Positions 6,752 through 14,053 of a stretch of 19,174 bases of DNA are shown here, in pieces. The translations under genes were made by a program, and so were the position numbers. The notes beneath the pieces were generated by a model. That model worked only from the letters and a program-made list of their open reading frames with translations. It was not told the DNA's origin and did not search any database. Numbering within the stretch: the stretch's first letter is position 1; the number at the start of each line of letters is the position of its first letter. This DNA comes from CAZFQG01 sp964520785 (lineage in GTDB: Bacteria; Planctomycetota; Planctomycetia; Pirellulales; Thermoguttaceae): NCBI GenBank assembly GCA_964520785.1, contig CAZFQG010000121.1, positions 1-19,174 on the forward strand, in the 5' to 3' direction.

Positions 6752-8901
6752 TTCTCGCGCGGACTCCGCAGCGGCTTGAACCGCCGGGGCACGCGGGTGG
6801 CGGCTTGATAGGCGTCGACCGCTTCCTGATAAAGCACTTCTTGTGCCCGGAACGGCGGATGTCCCGCCAGCTTGACGTAGCGGCCGTCGGGTCCGAGTTC
6901 CCAGGCGCTGACATTGTCGGAGAAATAGGTTCGCAGCATATGGATCACATGGTTGGCCAGGTCGGTCTGGGCGACCGGAAAGGCCAATTCGAACCGGCGG
7001 CTGAGATTCCGGACCATCCAGTCGGCGCTTCCGAGATAGACCTCCTCGCGTCCGCCGTTCTGGAAGTAGAAGACGCGGGAATGCTCCAGGAATCGGTCGA
7101 CGATGGAGATCACGCGGATATTCTCGGAGAGTCCCTTGACTCCGGGACGGAGGCAGCAGATACCGCGGACGTTCAGGAGAACGCGAACTCCGGCCCTGCT
7201 CGCTTCGTAGAGCTTTTCGATGATCCGCGGGTCTTCGAGGGAGTTCACCTTCGCCATAATCAATCCGGGCGAGGTCTTGGTGGACACCTGCATTTCCCGA
7301 TCGATCATTTCGAGAAAACGGCGGCGGAGGTCGGTCGGGGCTATCAGTATCTTCGCCCATCCGACCGACTCGGAGTATCCGGTGAGCAGGTTGAAGAAGG
7401 CCGCGACGTCCATGGTGATTTCGGGATCCGCGGTAAGCATTCCGAGATCCGAGTACAGCCGCGCCGTCTTATCGTTATAGTTTCCGGTAGCCAAGTGGGC
7501 GTACCTCCGAATTCGTCCCGATTCGCGGCGGACGATCAGGAGCGCCTTGGAATGGGTTTTGTAGCCGGCGATTCCGTAGAGGACGTTGCATCCGGCGTCC
7601 TCCAACCGGCGCGCCCAAACGACGTTTCGCGATTCGTCGAACCGGGCCTTCAGTTCGACCAGGACCGTCACTTCCTTCCCCCTTTCGGCCGCGAGTTCCA
7701 AGGCTCGGATGACGGGCGAATCCCCGCTAGTGCGGTAGAGGCACTGCTTGATGGCCAAAACGTCGCGGTCCTCGGCGGCCTGTTCCAAGAACCGGACGAC
7801 CGGATCGAACGACTCATAGGGGTGCGAGAGGAGGACATCGCGGTCGCGGAGAACGGCAAACATATCTTCGACGCCGACGAGCGCGCGCGGAGCCTGAGGC
7901 GGCCAATCCGGATTTCGCGCCCCTTCGAGTTCCGGATGCGCCGCCAGTTCGAACAGGCAGGTCGGATCGATGGGGCCGGGGCTTTCGTAGACGTTCTCTG
8001 GTTTGAGGTCGAGCCACTCGACGAGCCACTTTTTTAACCGCTCGTCGGAATTCTCGCGTAGTTGCAGCCGTACCGGCATTCGCCGGCGGCGTTGGAGGAC
8101 GGCCTCTTCGACCGCCTCGAGCAGGTCTTCCGCGTCGTCGTCGGCGATGGTCACGTCCGCGTCCCGGGTAATGCGGAAGACGCATGACGCGAGTATTTCC
8201 GTTTCCGGATAAAGCTTCCCCATATTGTCGACGAGGACGTCTTCGGTCAGCGCCAACGCGGTCCCCTTGGCACCGGGGAGCGAGATATACCGGGGAAGCC
8301 CCGACGGCTGCGGGCAAACCACGATAAAGGGAAGCCGTTTGAGTGGCTTCTTCTCTTGACCGAACGGCGCGTCATCGGCATCCGCCAGGAGGGCCGCGGC
8401 GCACGGTTTCAGGCCGGGCACGAGGGGGAGTTCATCGAGCCGCCAAGTGGCCAGGGGGGTCAGCAGGGGTAGAATCTCGTGCAGGAAGACATCGCGGCAG
8501 TATTCGCGTTGCTCGGTGGTCCACTCGTCGCGAGACAGGACGGCCGTGTCGAACCGCCGCAACTCCTCCATGGCGAGACGGATTCCTTCCGCCTGTTCCG
8601 CAACGAGCCGGTGGGCGCGCTCGGCGTAGAAGGAAAGCTGCTGGGTAGGCGTTAATCCGCTCGGATCGCGTCGTCGTACGCCGGCCGCCTGACGGTGCAT
8701 GAGCCCGGCCACGCGGATCATGAAATTCTCGTCCAGGTTGGAACTCACGATAGCCAGGAACTTCAACCGCTCCGCCAGGGGATTGGCCTCGTTGAGTCCC
8801 TGCCGCAGCACGCGGTCGTTGAACTCCAGCCAGCTCAGTTCCCGGTTGAAGAAGCGGTTCTCCTTCGTCCCGGTCTTGTTTTTCTTCTTTTTCGGACTCA
8901 A
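6748..8901 (-). CDS. ppk: Polyphosphate kinase 1
   Basis: Reversibly polymerises the terminal phosphate of ATP into inorganic polyphosphate. The 717 residues match the PPK1 family. The N-terminal domain carries NRELSWLEFN (19-28) and SSNLDENFMIRVAGL (53-67). The catalytic domains hold YKTHSKALL with His450 and RYAHLATGNYN with His469, which align with the phosphorylated His435 and with His454 of E. coli. Start is TTG at 8901: the next in-frame ATG would delete the conserved N-terminus, and GGAGGAG lies eight bases upstream of the TTG. The preceding ppx gene stops only 2 bp before it, and the downstream rlmKL start overlaps its stop, so synthesis and breakdown of polyphosphate are made from one message. 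The N-terminus is lysine-rich (KKKKNK). Confidence 0.97.
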   Translation of the reverse strand: MSPKKKKNKTGTKENRFFNRELSWLEFNDRVLRQGLNEANPLAERLKFLAIVSSNLDENFMIRVAGLMHRQAAGVRRRDPSGLTPTQQLSFYAERAHRLVAEQAEGIRLAMEELRRFDTAVLSRDEWTTEQREYCRDVFLHEILPLLTPLATWRLDELPLVPGLKPCAAALLADADDAPFGQEKKPLKRLPFIVVCPQPSGLPRYISLPGAKGTALALTEDVLVDNMGKLYPETEILASCVFRITRDADVTIADDDAEDLLEAVEEAVLQRRRRMPVRLQLRENSDERLKKWLVEWLDLKPENVYESPGPIDPTCLFELAAHPELEGARNPDWPPQAPRALVGVEDMFAVLRDRDVLLSHPYESFDPVVRFLEQAAEDRDVLAIKQCLYRTSGDSPVIRALELAAERGKEVTVLVELKARFDESRNVVWARRLEDAGCNVLYGIAGYKTHSKALLIVRRESGRIRRYAHLATGNYNDKTARLYSDLGMLTADPEITMDVAAFFNLLTGYSESVGWAKILIAPTDLRRRFLEMIDREMQVSTKTSPGLIMAKVNSLEDPRIIEKLYEASRAGVRVLLNVRGICCLRPGVKGLSENIRVISIVDRFLEHSRVFYFQNGGREEVYLGSADWMVRNLSRRFELAFPVAQTDLANHVIHMLRTYFSDNVSAWELGPDGRYVKLAGHPPFRAQEVLYQEAVDAYQAATRVPRRFKPLRSPREK

Positions 8902-8903
8902 GG

Positions 8904-10466
8904 TCAGAACTCCTCCAGCCGGATGGTCATGCCGAATATATCCTCGAACAGGTTGCCTTTGAGTCCGACGGCACGTTCTTCGAGCAGGAGGTTGGACCGG
9001 TCGCGGACTCGGATAATCAGGGAGTCGGGACGGCGTTCGAACCGAACGTCCTTTTCCGTCAGAGAACGCCCCCGGCCGAGCGCGTCGGCGACGCGGAGAA
9101 TGGCGGCGAGCTTATTGACGATGATCCGCGTCTTGCGCGGTTGCGAAGAATACGGCGCGTGCGACGCCTTCGGGTTGCTTCGACGATGATACCTGGCCAC
9201 CAGGGCCACCAGCAAAATCTCCTCGGAACTCAGGCCGAATATCTCGGAGTTGGAGATTAGATAAAAGCTGTGTTTGTGGTGCGCCTGCGAGCTGACGAAC
9301 CCTCCGACATCGTGCAACAAGGCCGCCACGTGAAGCAATACCCGGTGTCGCGGCTCGAGCCGATGTTCCGGCTGCATTTCGTCGAAGAGGATCAGCGCGA
9401 AGGCGGCCGTGCTCTCGGCGTGCGCCTCGTCCGAGTGGTATTTCCGCGACAAAGCCTTCGCCGATTGGATGATTCCAGCCGTGATCGACGGATCTTCATG
9501 CCCGGTTACCTGCCGCGCGACCTCGACCAGGAGGCCGCTTCGCATGGAGATGCTCGATACCAGCAGCCGGTCCGCCTGGGTCGCGCGCAATAGCGTTTGA
9601 TAAACCAGCAGGGCCGGATTGAGCGTTTCCGCGTCGGCGTAGGGAAGCCCGAACCGGTGCGTCGACTCTTCGGGGGGAAGCTGCACGCACTTTCGGACGA
9701 ATTCATTGAACGCTTCGGCTTCGACGGCGATCAGGTCGGAAGAGACGGTCGGTTCGCCGATTTCGCGCGCCGCCAGCCGCACGTCGCCGCCGATCGCGAT
9801 GAAGTGCTTGACCCCATCCAGAGGGAACACCGACTTAAGAACGCGGACCGAGAGGACGATATGCCGGCGGAGCAGGTCGGCCAGCCGCTGGGGAGATTCC
9901 TTTCCGGTCGTCCATAGCTCTTGCAGGCGGATGGAACCGAGCTTCAGACTGTGGGAACGAACGATGCCGTGCCGGTCCAGGATGGTCAATTGGGTACTCC
10001 CCCCGCCGACGGCCGCCAGCAGCGTTTCGTCCTCCGCCGATGCCCACTCCGATCCGAGCACCTCCCGCAGCGCCTCGACCGTCAGCCGGCTCTCCTCGGA
10101 CGTGTCCAGCACTTCGATCGTGATACCGGTCGCCATGTAGACTCGGTCGAGAAACGTGTCCGCGTTCGAGGCCTCGCGTACGGCGCTGGTGGCGACGGCG
10201 CGGAGACGGCCCACGCCGTAGAGGTCCAGCACCTCGCAGAAATCCCGCAAGATGGAGACGGATTCACGGATACTCTTCGCGCTGAGCTGACCGCGACGGA
10301 AGGTGTCCTGTCCCAATCGGATGGGACGCTGCAACCGCTCAACCTCCTCGATCCGACCGTCGCGCAGGACCTCCGCGACGACCATGCGGATGAGGTTCGA
10401 ACCGATGTCGATGGCGGCGACCGTTTGCGCGTCCTTGCGGTCTGGGTGACGTGGCTGGCGATTCAT
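8904..10466 (-). CDS. ppx: Exopolyphosphatase / pppGpp phosphatase family (Ppx/GppA)
   Basis: Hydrolyses terminal phosphate from polyphosphate and, in GppA members, pppGpp. The two activities cannot be separated by sequence here, but the adjacent ppk favours exopolyphosphatase. The 520 residues have the usual layout: an ASKHA-type ATPase fold with AAIDIGSNLIRMVV (17-30), the acidic DTSEESRL segment (121-128, catalytic Glu region) and AVGGGSTQL (152-160), then an HD-type helical domain with LLHDVGG (383-389). The ATG at 10466 follows the upstream lipoprotein stop by 14 bp, with TAAGGA overlapping that stop as ribosome-binding site. Its own stop is 2 bp before the ppk TTG. It is 30-40 residues longer at the front than minimal Ppx-like proteins need, but well within the family. 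Confidence 0.94.
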   Translation of the reverse strand: MNRQPRHPDRKDAQTVAAIDIGSNLIRMVVAEVLRDGRIEEVERLQRPIRLGQDTFRRGQLSAKSIRESVSILRDFCEVLDLYGVGRLRAVATSAVREASNADTFLDRVYMATGITIEVLDTSEESRLTVEALREVLGSEWASAEDETLLAAVGGGSTQLTILDRHGIVRSHSLKLGSIRLQELWTTGKESPQRLADLLRRHIVLSVRVLKSVFPLDGVKHFIAIGGDVRLAAREIGEPTVSSDLIAVEAEAFNEFVRKCVQLPPEESTHRFGLPYADAETLNPALLVYQTLLRATQADRLLVSSISMRSGLLVEVARQVTGHEDPSITAGIIQSAKALSRKYHSDEAHAESTAAFALILFDEMQPEHRLEPRHRVLLHVAALLHDVGGFVSSQAHHKHSFYLISNSEIFGLSSEEILLVALVARYHRRSNPKASHAPYSSQPRKTRIIVNKLAAILRVADALGRGRSLTEKDVRFERRPDSLIIRVRDRSNLLLEERAVGLKGNLFEDIFGMTIRLEEF

Positions 10467-10480
10467 GACCCGGCGATTCC

Positions 10481-10705
10481 TTACTCCGACGAATCTTCCC
10501 GCTTCTCGGCCTCGCCCCGCTCAGACCCGGATTTCGCCGGCAGGTCCTCGAGCACGTACGGCTCGCCGGCACCCGGCAGTTTCTGGGGGGATTCGATGAT
10601 CTCACCGGAATCCGGAGGGACCGTCACCCTTTCGACACAGCCGGCAAACGCGACGGTCGCGGTCACAAGAAGAAACGAAAAAAGGACGAAACCGGGCTCG
10701 CGCAT
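10481..10705 (-). CDS. Small lipoprotein of unknown function, first gene of the ppx-ppk-rlmKL operon
   Basis: A 74-residue protein with a strong lipoprotein signal: hydrophobic residues 6-20 end in the lipobox AFAGC (cysteine at 23 of the ATG form). The mature 50 residues are acidic and proline-rich, with no domain recognised, and look disordered. Start is the ATG at 10705, with AAGAGG six bases upstream; an in-frame GTG at 10726 is a weaker alternative. The ppx start follows 14 bp later, and a promoter-like pair sits 36 bases upstream of the start, so this is the leader gene of the polyphosphate operon. Envelope anchoring is inferred from the lipobox. Any link to polyphosphate is by position only. 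Confidence 0.75.
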   Translation of the reverse strand: MREPGFVLFSFLLVTATVAFAGCVERVTVPPDSGEIIESPQKLPGAGEPYVLEDLPAKSGSERGEAEKREDSSE

Positions 10706-10715
10706 CGACACCCTC

Positions 10716-10744
10716 TTGAATCTCACGGAATTTGGACGGAGAAT
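10716..10744 (+). promoter_or_regulatory. Weak promoter candidate for queG
   Basis: TTGAAT (10716-10721) and GAGAAT (10739-10744) are 17 bp apart, each matching four of six consensus positions. Use of this site would give an almost leaderless queG message starting at the GTG at 10754, and it nearly abuts the divergent promoter candidate. Confidence 0.2.
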
Positions 10745-10747
10745 GCC

Positions 10748-10776
10748 ATTGTAGTGACATTCCTTGCCGGTGAAAA
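10748..10776 (-). promoter_or_regulatory. Promoter candidate for the lipoprotein-ppx-ppk-rlmKL operon
   Basis: On the minus strand TTTTCA (10771-10776) and TACAAT (10748-10753) are separated by exactly 17 bp. They match the sigma70 consensus at four and five positions. Predicted transcription starts near 10741, about 36 bases before the lipoprotein ATG. The element overlaps the first codons of the divergent queG gene. Confidence 0.4.
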
Positions 10777-11806
10777 GTCCGAAATCGTGCCTTATTCCAA
10801 TTTGTCGTCGTTACTCAAGGCCGAAGCACGCCGCGTCGGCTTCGCTCTCGCCGGCGTATGCCGGGCCGAGCCCCCGGCCACCTGGGAGTATTTGCGGCAG
10901 TGGCTGGACGAGGGTTGCGCCGCCGAGATGCACTATCTCCGAGACCGCCGCGACGCATTGGCCCACCCCCGCAGCGTCCTACCGGGGGTCCGCAGCCTCG
11001 TCATGGTGGGCTTGAATTACACATCGGCGGAACCGAATCCCGCCAGGCCCGGCCAGGGCCGCGTCGCGCGGTACGCCTGGGGAACGGACTATCATACGCT
11101 CGTCCGCCGACGGCTCCGCCGGTTGGAGGAGGTCCTCCTCCGCGAACGTCCCGCCGCGGCCGTCCGCGGCGTGGTCGATACGGCGCCCCTCCTGGAACGG
11201 GATTTCGCGCACGCCGCCGGATTGGGCTGGTTCGGCAAGAATACGATGCTCATCAACGAAACCTTGGGAAGCCGCTTCTTCATCGGAGCGATTCTGACCG
11301 ATGTGGAGTTGGAGCCCGATCCGCCGGCGGCCGATTCCCGGTGTGGAAACTGCACCGCCTGTCTCGAGGCCTGTCCGACCGGCGCCTTGAGCGCCCCCTT
11401 CCGGCTCGATGCACGAAAGTGCCTGAACTATTGGACCATCGAGGCCAAAGGTCCTCTCCCCTCCGAAATCCGCGCAAGACTGGGGGACCGCCTCTTCGGG
11501 TGCGACGTCTGCGGGGACGTCTGCCCTTTTAACCGGAACGTTCGCGGATCGGATGATCCTGGCGTTCAACCCCGTGAGGGACTGAACCCGGTCGATGTCA
11601 TCGAGTTGTTCTCTCTGGATGAACCGACATTCCGTACCCGATTCCGCGAGACGCCGCTATGGCGCGCCAAGCGGGCCGGCCTTCTGCGAAACGCGGCCGC
11701 CGTGCTGGCGAATCGTCCGACGCCGGAAGGACTCGCGGCGCTGCGGCGGGGGCTCAACGATGCCGACCCGGAGGTCCGCGCCGCGTGCGCGACGGCGATA
11801 AAATAG
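10754..11806 (+). CDS. queG: Epoxyqueuosine reductase QueG
   Basis: Catalyses the last step of queuosine synthesis, reducing epoxyqueuosine to queuosine in tRNA wobble position 34, using cobalamin and two 4Fe-4S clusters in the cytoplasm. The 350 residues match the family. Asp142 in VDTAPLLER is the likely general acid, followed by GLGWFGKNTMLI (156-167). The ferredoxin-type cluster ligands are CGNCTACLEACP (Cys197, 200, 203, 207) and CDVCGDVCP (Cys250, 253, 257), with Cys223 between. The C-terminal 40 residues resemble a HEAT repeat, as in other QueG proteins. The start is GTG, with GGAG 12 bases upstream; no better in-frame start exists. It diverges from the polyphosphate operon with only 48 bp between starts. 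No other queuosine gene is in the window. Confidence 0.96.
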   Translation: MTFLAGEKSEIVPYSNLSSLLKAEARRVGFALAGVCRAEPPATWEYLRQWLDEGCAAEMHYLRDRRDALAHPRSVLPGVRSLVMVGLNYTSAEPNPARPGQGRVARYAWGTDYHTLVRRRLRRLEEVLLRERPAAAVRGVVDTAPLLERDFAHAAGLGWFGKNTMLINETLGSRFFIGAILTDVELEPDPPAADSRCGNCTACLEACPTGALSAPFRLDARKCLNYWTIEAKGPLPSEIRARLGDRLFGCDVCGDVCPFNRNVRGSDDPGVQPREGLNPVDVIELFSLDEPTFRTRFRETPLWRAKRAGLLRNAAAVLANRPTPEGLAALRRGLNDADPEVRAACATAIK

Positions 11807-11833
11807 AATCCCGGCGAACGGACGGGAGCTATT
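11802..11833 (+). terminator. Weak terminator-like hairpin after queG
   Basis: AATAG (11802-11806) pairs with CTATT (11829-11833), and TCCCG (11809-11813) pairs with CGGGA (11823-11827), leaving a small internal loop. The stem includes the queG stop codon. Only a short CTT follows, so termination is uncertain. Confidence 0.3.
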
Positions 11834-11874
11834 CTTGGTACGGAGTGGGCGGACGCGGCACCATGCCCGGATTA

Positions 11875-11903
11875 TTGACACCGTACGCGTCGACCCTTAG
11901 AAT
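11875..11903 (+). promoter_or_regulatory. Near-consensus sigma70 promoter for the secreted hydrolase
   Basis: TTGACA (11875-11880), a perfect -35, is 17 bp from TAGAAT (11898-11903), which matches the -10 at five of six positions. Predicted transcription starts near 11910, giving a leader of about 60 bases before the ATG at 11969. This is the best promoter in the window. Confidence 0.65.
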
Positions 11904-11912
11904 CGAATCCAC

Positions 11913-11935
11913 GGCGGCTCGGGTTTCAAGCCGCC
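11913..11935 (+). promoter_or_regulatory. 5'-UTR hairpin of the secreted hydrolase gene
   Basis: GGCGGCT (11913-11919) and AGCCGCC (11929-11935) form a perfect 7-bp stem with a 9-base loop. It begins about three bases after the predicted transcription start. It could stabilise the message 5' end or act as a control element; no protein site is recognised. Confidence 0.4.
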
Positions 11936-11968
11936 ACGCCTCAACACGTCCGAAAAGAGGAACATGCG

Positions 11969-14053
11969 ATGGCTCCCCCGCGCCGCGATACACGCATTCC
12001 GATCCGTGCCCTGGCATTCGTCGTCGTTTTCGCGACGGCATACGTTTCGTTTGCCCAGGAGTCGGAGGTGTCTCTTTCGTTTCTCGAATTTACCCGGCGC
12101 CAGGCGGCCGAGATGCGGGGCGGAGACCAACCGCCGACCAACCTTGCGGATTGGCGGCAACGGAAAGCCGACCTTCGGCGGCGACTTCAACGGGCCTGGG
12201 GTGATTTTCCGGCCGAGCCCTGCGCCCTTGAGCCCCAAGTACTCGGAACTCTGCAGCGCGATGGCTATCGTGTCGAGAAGGTCGTCCTGCAAACGATGCC
12301 GGACGTCTGGATGACCGCCAACGCCTACGTTCCGGAAGGGGAGGGGAAGTTCCCGGCAGTCTTGTGCGTTCACGGGCACTGGCGCGGCGCCAAGCAAGAC
12401 CCGGTGGTCCAGTCACGGTGCATCGGCCTGGCGAAGCTGGGGTTCTTCGTTCTCGTCGTCGATGCCTTCGGCGCGGGAGAACGAGGGCTGGGCGAGGCGC
12501 TCGGCGAGTATCATGGCGAGATGGTCGGCGCGATGCTCTTCCCCGTCGGACTCACATTGTGCGGCCTGCAGGTTTACGAGAACATGAGGGCGGTCGACTA
12601 CCTGCTCGCGCGGCCGGAAGTGGATGGCGCGCGGCTGGGAGTGACCGGGGCCAGCGGCGGAGGGAATCAGACGATGTACGCCGGAGCCTGGGACGAGCGG
12701 TTTTCGGCCGTGGTGCCGGTCTGCTCCGTGGGGAACTACCAGGCGTATCTGGGGGCGGCTTGTTGTATGTGCGAAGTCGTGCCCGCCGCGCTGACGTTCA
12801 CGGAAGAATGGGGCATTCTGGCCCTGAACGCGCCACGAGGTTTGCGCGTGATTAACGCGACGCGAGACGCCCGACAGTTCTCCGTGCCGGAGGCCGAGAA
12901 GTCGCTCGCCGGGGCGAAACCGGTATTCGCCCTTCACGGACGGGAAACGAACCTCGATCACGCCGTCTTCGAATCGGGACATGACTACAACCAGGCGATG
13001 CGCGAGTCGATGTACGGCTGGATGAAGCGGTTCTTGAAGGGAGTTGGCGACGGGTCACCGATTCCGGAACCAGAGATTCAAACGGAGGACCCCGAGACGC
13101 TGCGGTGTTATCCCGGCGATTCGCGGCCGGCCGGTTTCGTGACGATTCCGAAATTCGCTGCTCGCGAAGCGCGGAAGGTCTTGGAGCGGCACGCGGTCCC
13201 GCCGGATGCCGACGCATGGAAAAGTCAGAAGGCGGCGATGCTTCGCGGGCTGAATCTATGTCTGTTCGACGGGAATCCACCCCGGTCGAAATCGAATGCC
13301 TTATTGTCCGCCGGCGTCGACGGCGAGCTGCAAAAGATCACGTTCGCACCGGAACCGGGGCTTGCGCTGGTCGCCGGCCGGGGTTTCTCCGAAGCGCCGC
13401 CGGAGCGAACGGCGATCGTCCTTGACCTGGACGGCGCGGAGAAGGCGGCCGCGAGTCCGCTGGCCGCGGCTCTTCGCGACAACGGCTGGAGCGTCCTGAC
13501 GTTGGACCTCCGCGCCACCGGGAAATTGGCCCAACCGAACGACAAGATCGGCCGCGCCGTCGACCACAACACGGCCGAATGGGCCCTCTGGCTGGGCCGC
13601 CCGCTCTTGGGCCAGTGGGTCGTTGACGTCCGCCGTCTGTTGGATGCATTGACCGAACAGGACGGCCGCCTCCCGAAGAGACTCCTCGTCGCCGGCGTCG
13701 GCCCGGCCGGACTGGTAGCGCTCAGCGCGGCGGCGCTGGATTCGCGGATTACGGAAGTAGCCGCCGTCGACACCCTGGCCGGTTACGTCACGGAAGAACC
13801 CTACGAAGGCCAACGGCTGGGAATCCTCGTCCCGGGCATCCTCCGCGAAGTGGGCGATGTCGGCCACCTCGCGTCGCTGGTCGCGCCGAGACGGTTGGTC
13901 ATCGCCGGGGGTTTGGCGGGGAATGGCGGGCGGCTCGATCAGGCCGGATTAGAGGAGGCGTTTTCGTTCGCGCGACGAGGGTACGAGTTTGAAGATGCCT
14001 CGGGAGCGTTGCGGGTGTTGGGGGAGTCGGAGCCGAGCGGGTTCGTTGAGTAG
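11969..14053 (+). CDS. Secreted alpha/beta hydrolase (acetyl xylan esterase-like), two-domain
   Basis: A 694-residue exported hydrolase. The signal peptide runs to about VSFA at residue 29. The first alpha/beta hydrolase domain (about 90-360) has CVHGHWRG (133-140, oxyanion region), the nucleophile elbow GASGG with Ser229, a candidate acid region following, and His338 in FESGHDYN. These fit the family of carbohydrate esterase-like hydrolases (acetyl xylan esterase type). The actual substrate is unknown. Residues from about 455 on look like a second, shorter hydrolase fold, but its elbow reads GVGPAG (576-581), with Gly578 in the nucleophile place, so it is probably not catalytic. The ATG at 11969 follows AGAGG by eight bases; the ATG at 11964 is in another frame. 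The gene has its own promoter and converges on a secreted-protein gene, overlapping it by 105 bp. Confidence 0.83.
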   Translation: MAPPRRDTRIPIRALAFVVVFATAYVSFAQESEVSLSFLEFTRRQAAEMRGGDQPPTNLADWRQRKADLRRRLQRAWGDFPAEPCALEPQVLGTLQRDGYRVEKVVLQTMPDVWMTANAYVPEGEGKFPAVLCVHGHWRGAKQDPVVQSRCIGLAKLGFFVLVVDAFGAGERGLGEALGEYHGEMVGAMLFPVGLTLCGLQVYENMRAVDYLLARPEVDGARLGVTGASGGGNQTMYAGAWDERFSAVVPVCSVGNYQAYLGAACCMCEVVPAALTFTEEWGILALNAPRGLRVINATRDARQFSVPEAEKSLAGAKPVFALHGRETNLDHAVFESGHDYNQAMRESMYGWMKRFLKGVGDGSPIPEPEIQTEDPETLRCYPGDSRPAGFVTIPKFAAREARKVLERHAVPPDADAWKSQKAAMLRGLNLCLFDGNPPRSKSNALLSAGVDGELQKITFAPEPGLALVAGRGFSEAPPERTAIVLDLDGAEKAAASPLAAALRDNGWSVLTLDLRATGKLAQPNDKIGRAVDHNTAEWALWLGRPLLGQWVVDVRRLLDALTEQDGRLPKRLLVAGVGPAGLVALSAAALDSRITEVAAVDTLAGYVTEEPYEGQRLGILVPGILREVGDVGHLASLVAPRRLVIAGGLAGNGGRLDQAGLEEAFSFARRGYEFEDASGALRVLGESEPSGFVE

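Noticed and set aside
4607..6808. Long plus-strand frame of 733 codons
   Set aside because: It is antisense to rlmKL, whose motifs are clear; the frame is open only because of GC-rich codon use.
6752..7360. N-terminal extension of the rlmKL frame by about 200 codons
   Set aside because: It reads through ppk out of frame. The ATGA overlap at 6748-6751 gives a start matching the family length.
6805..8037. Plus-strand frame of 410 codons opposite ppk
   Set aside because: It is antisense to well-supported ppk and has no recognisable domain.
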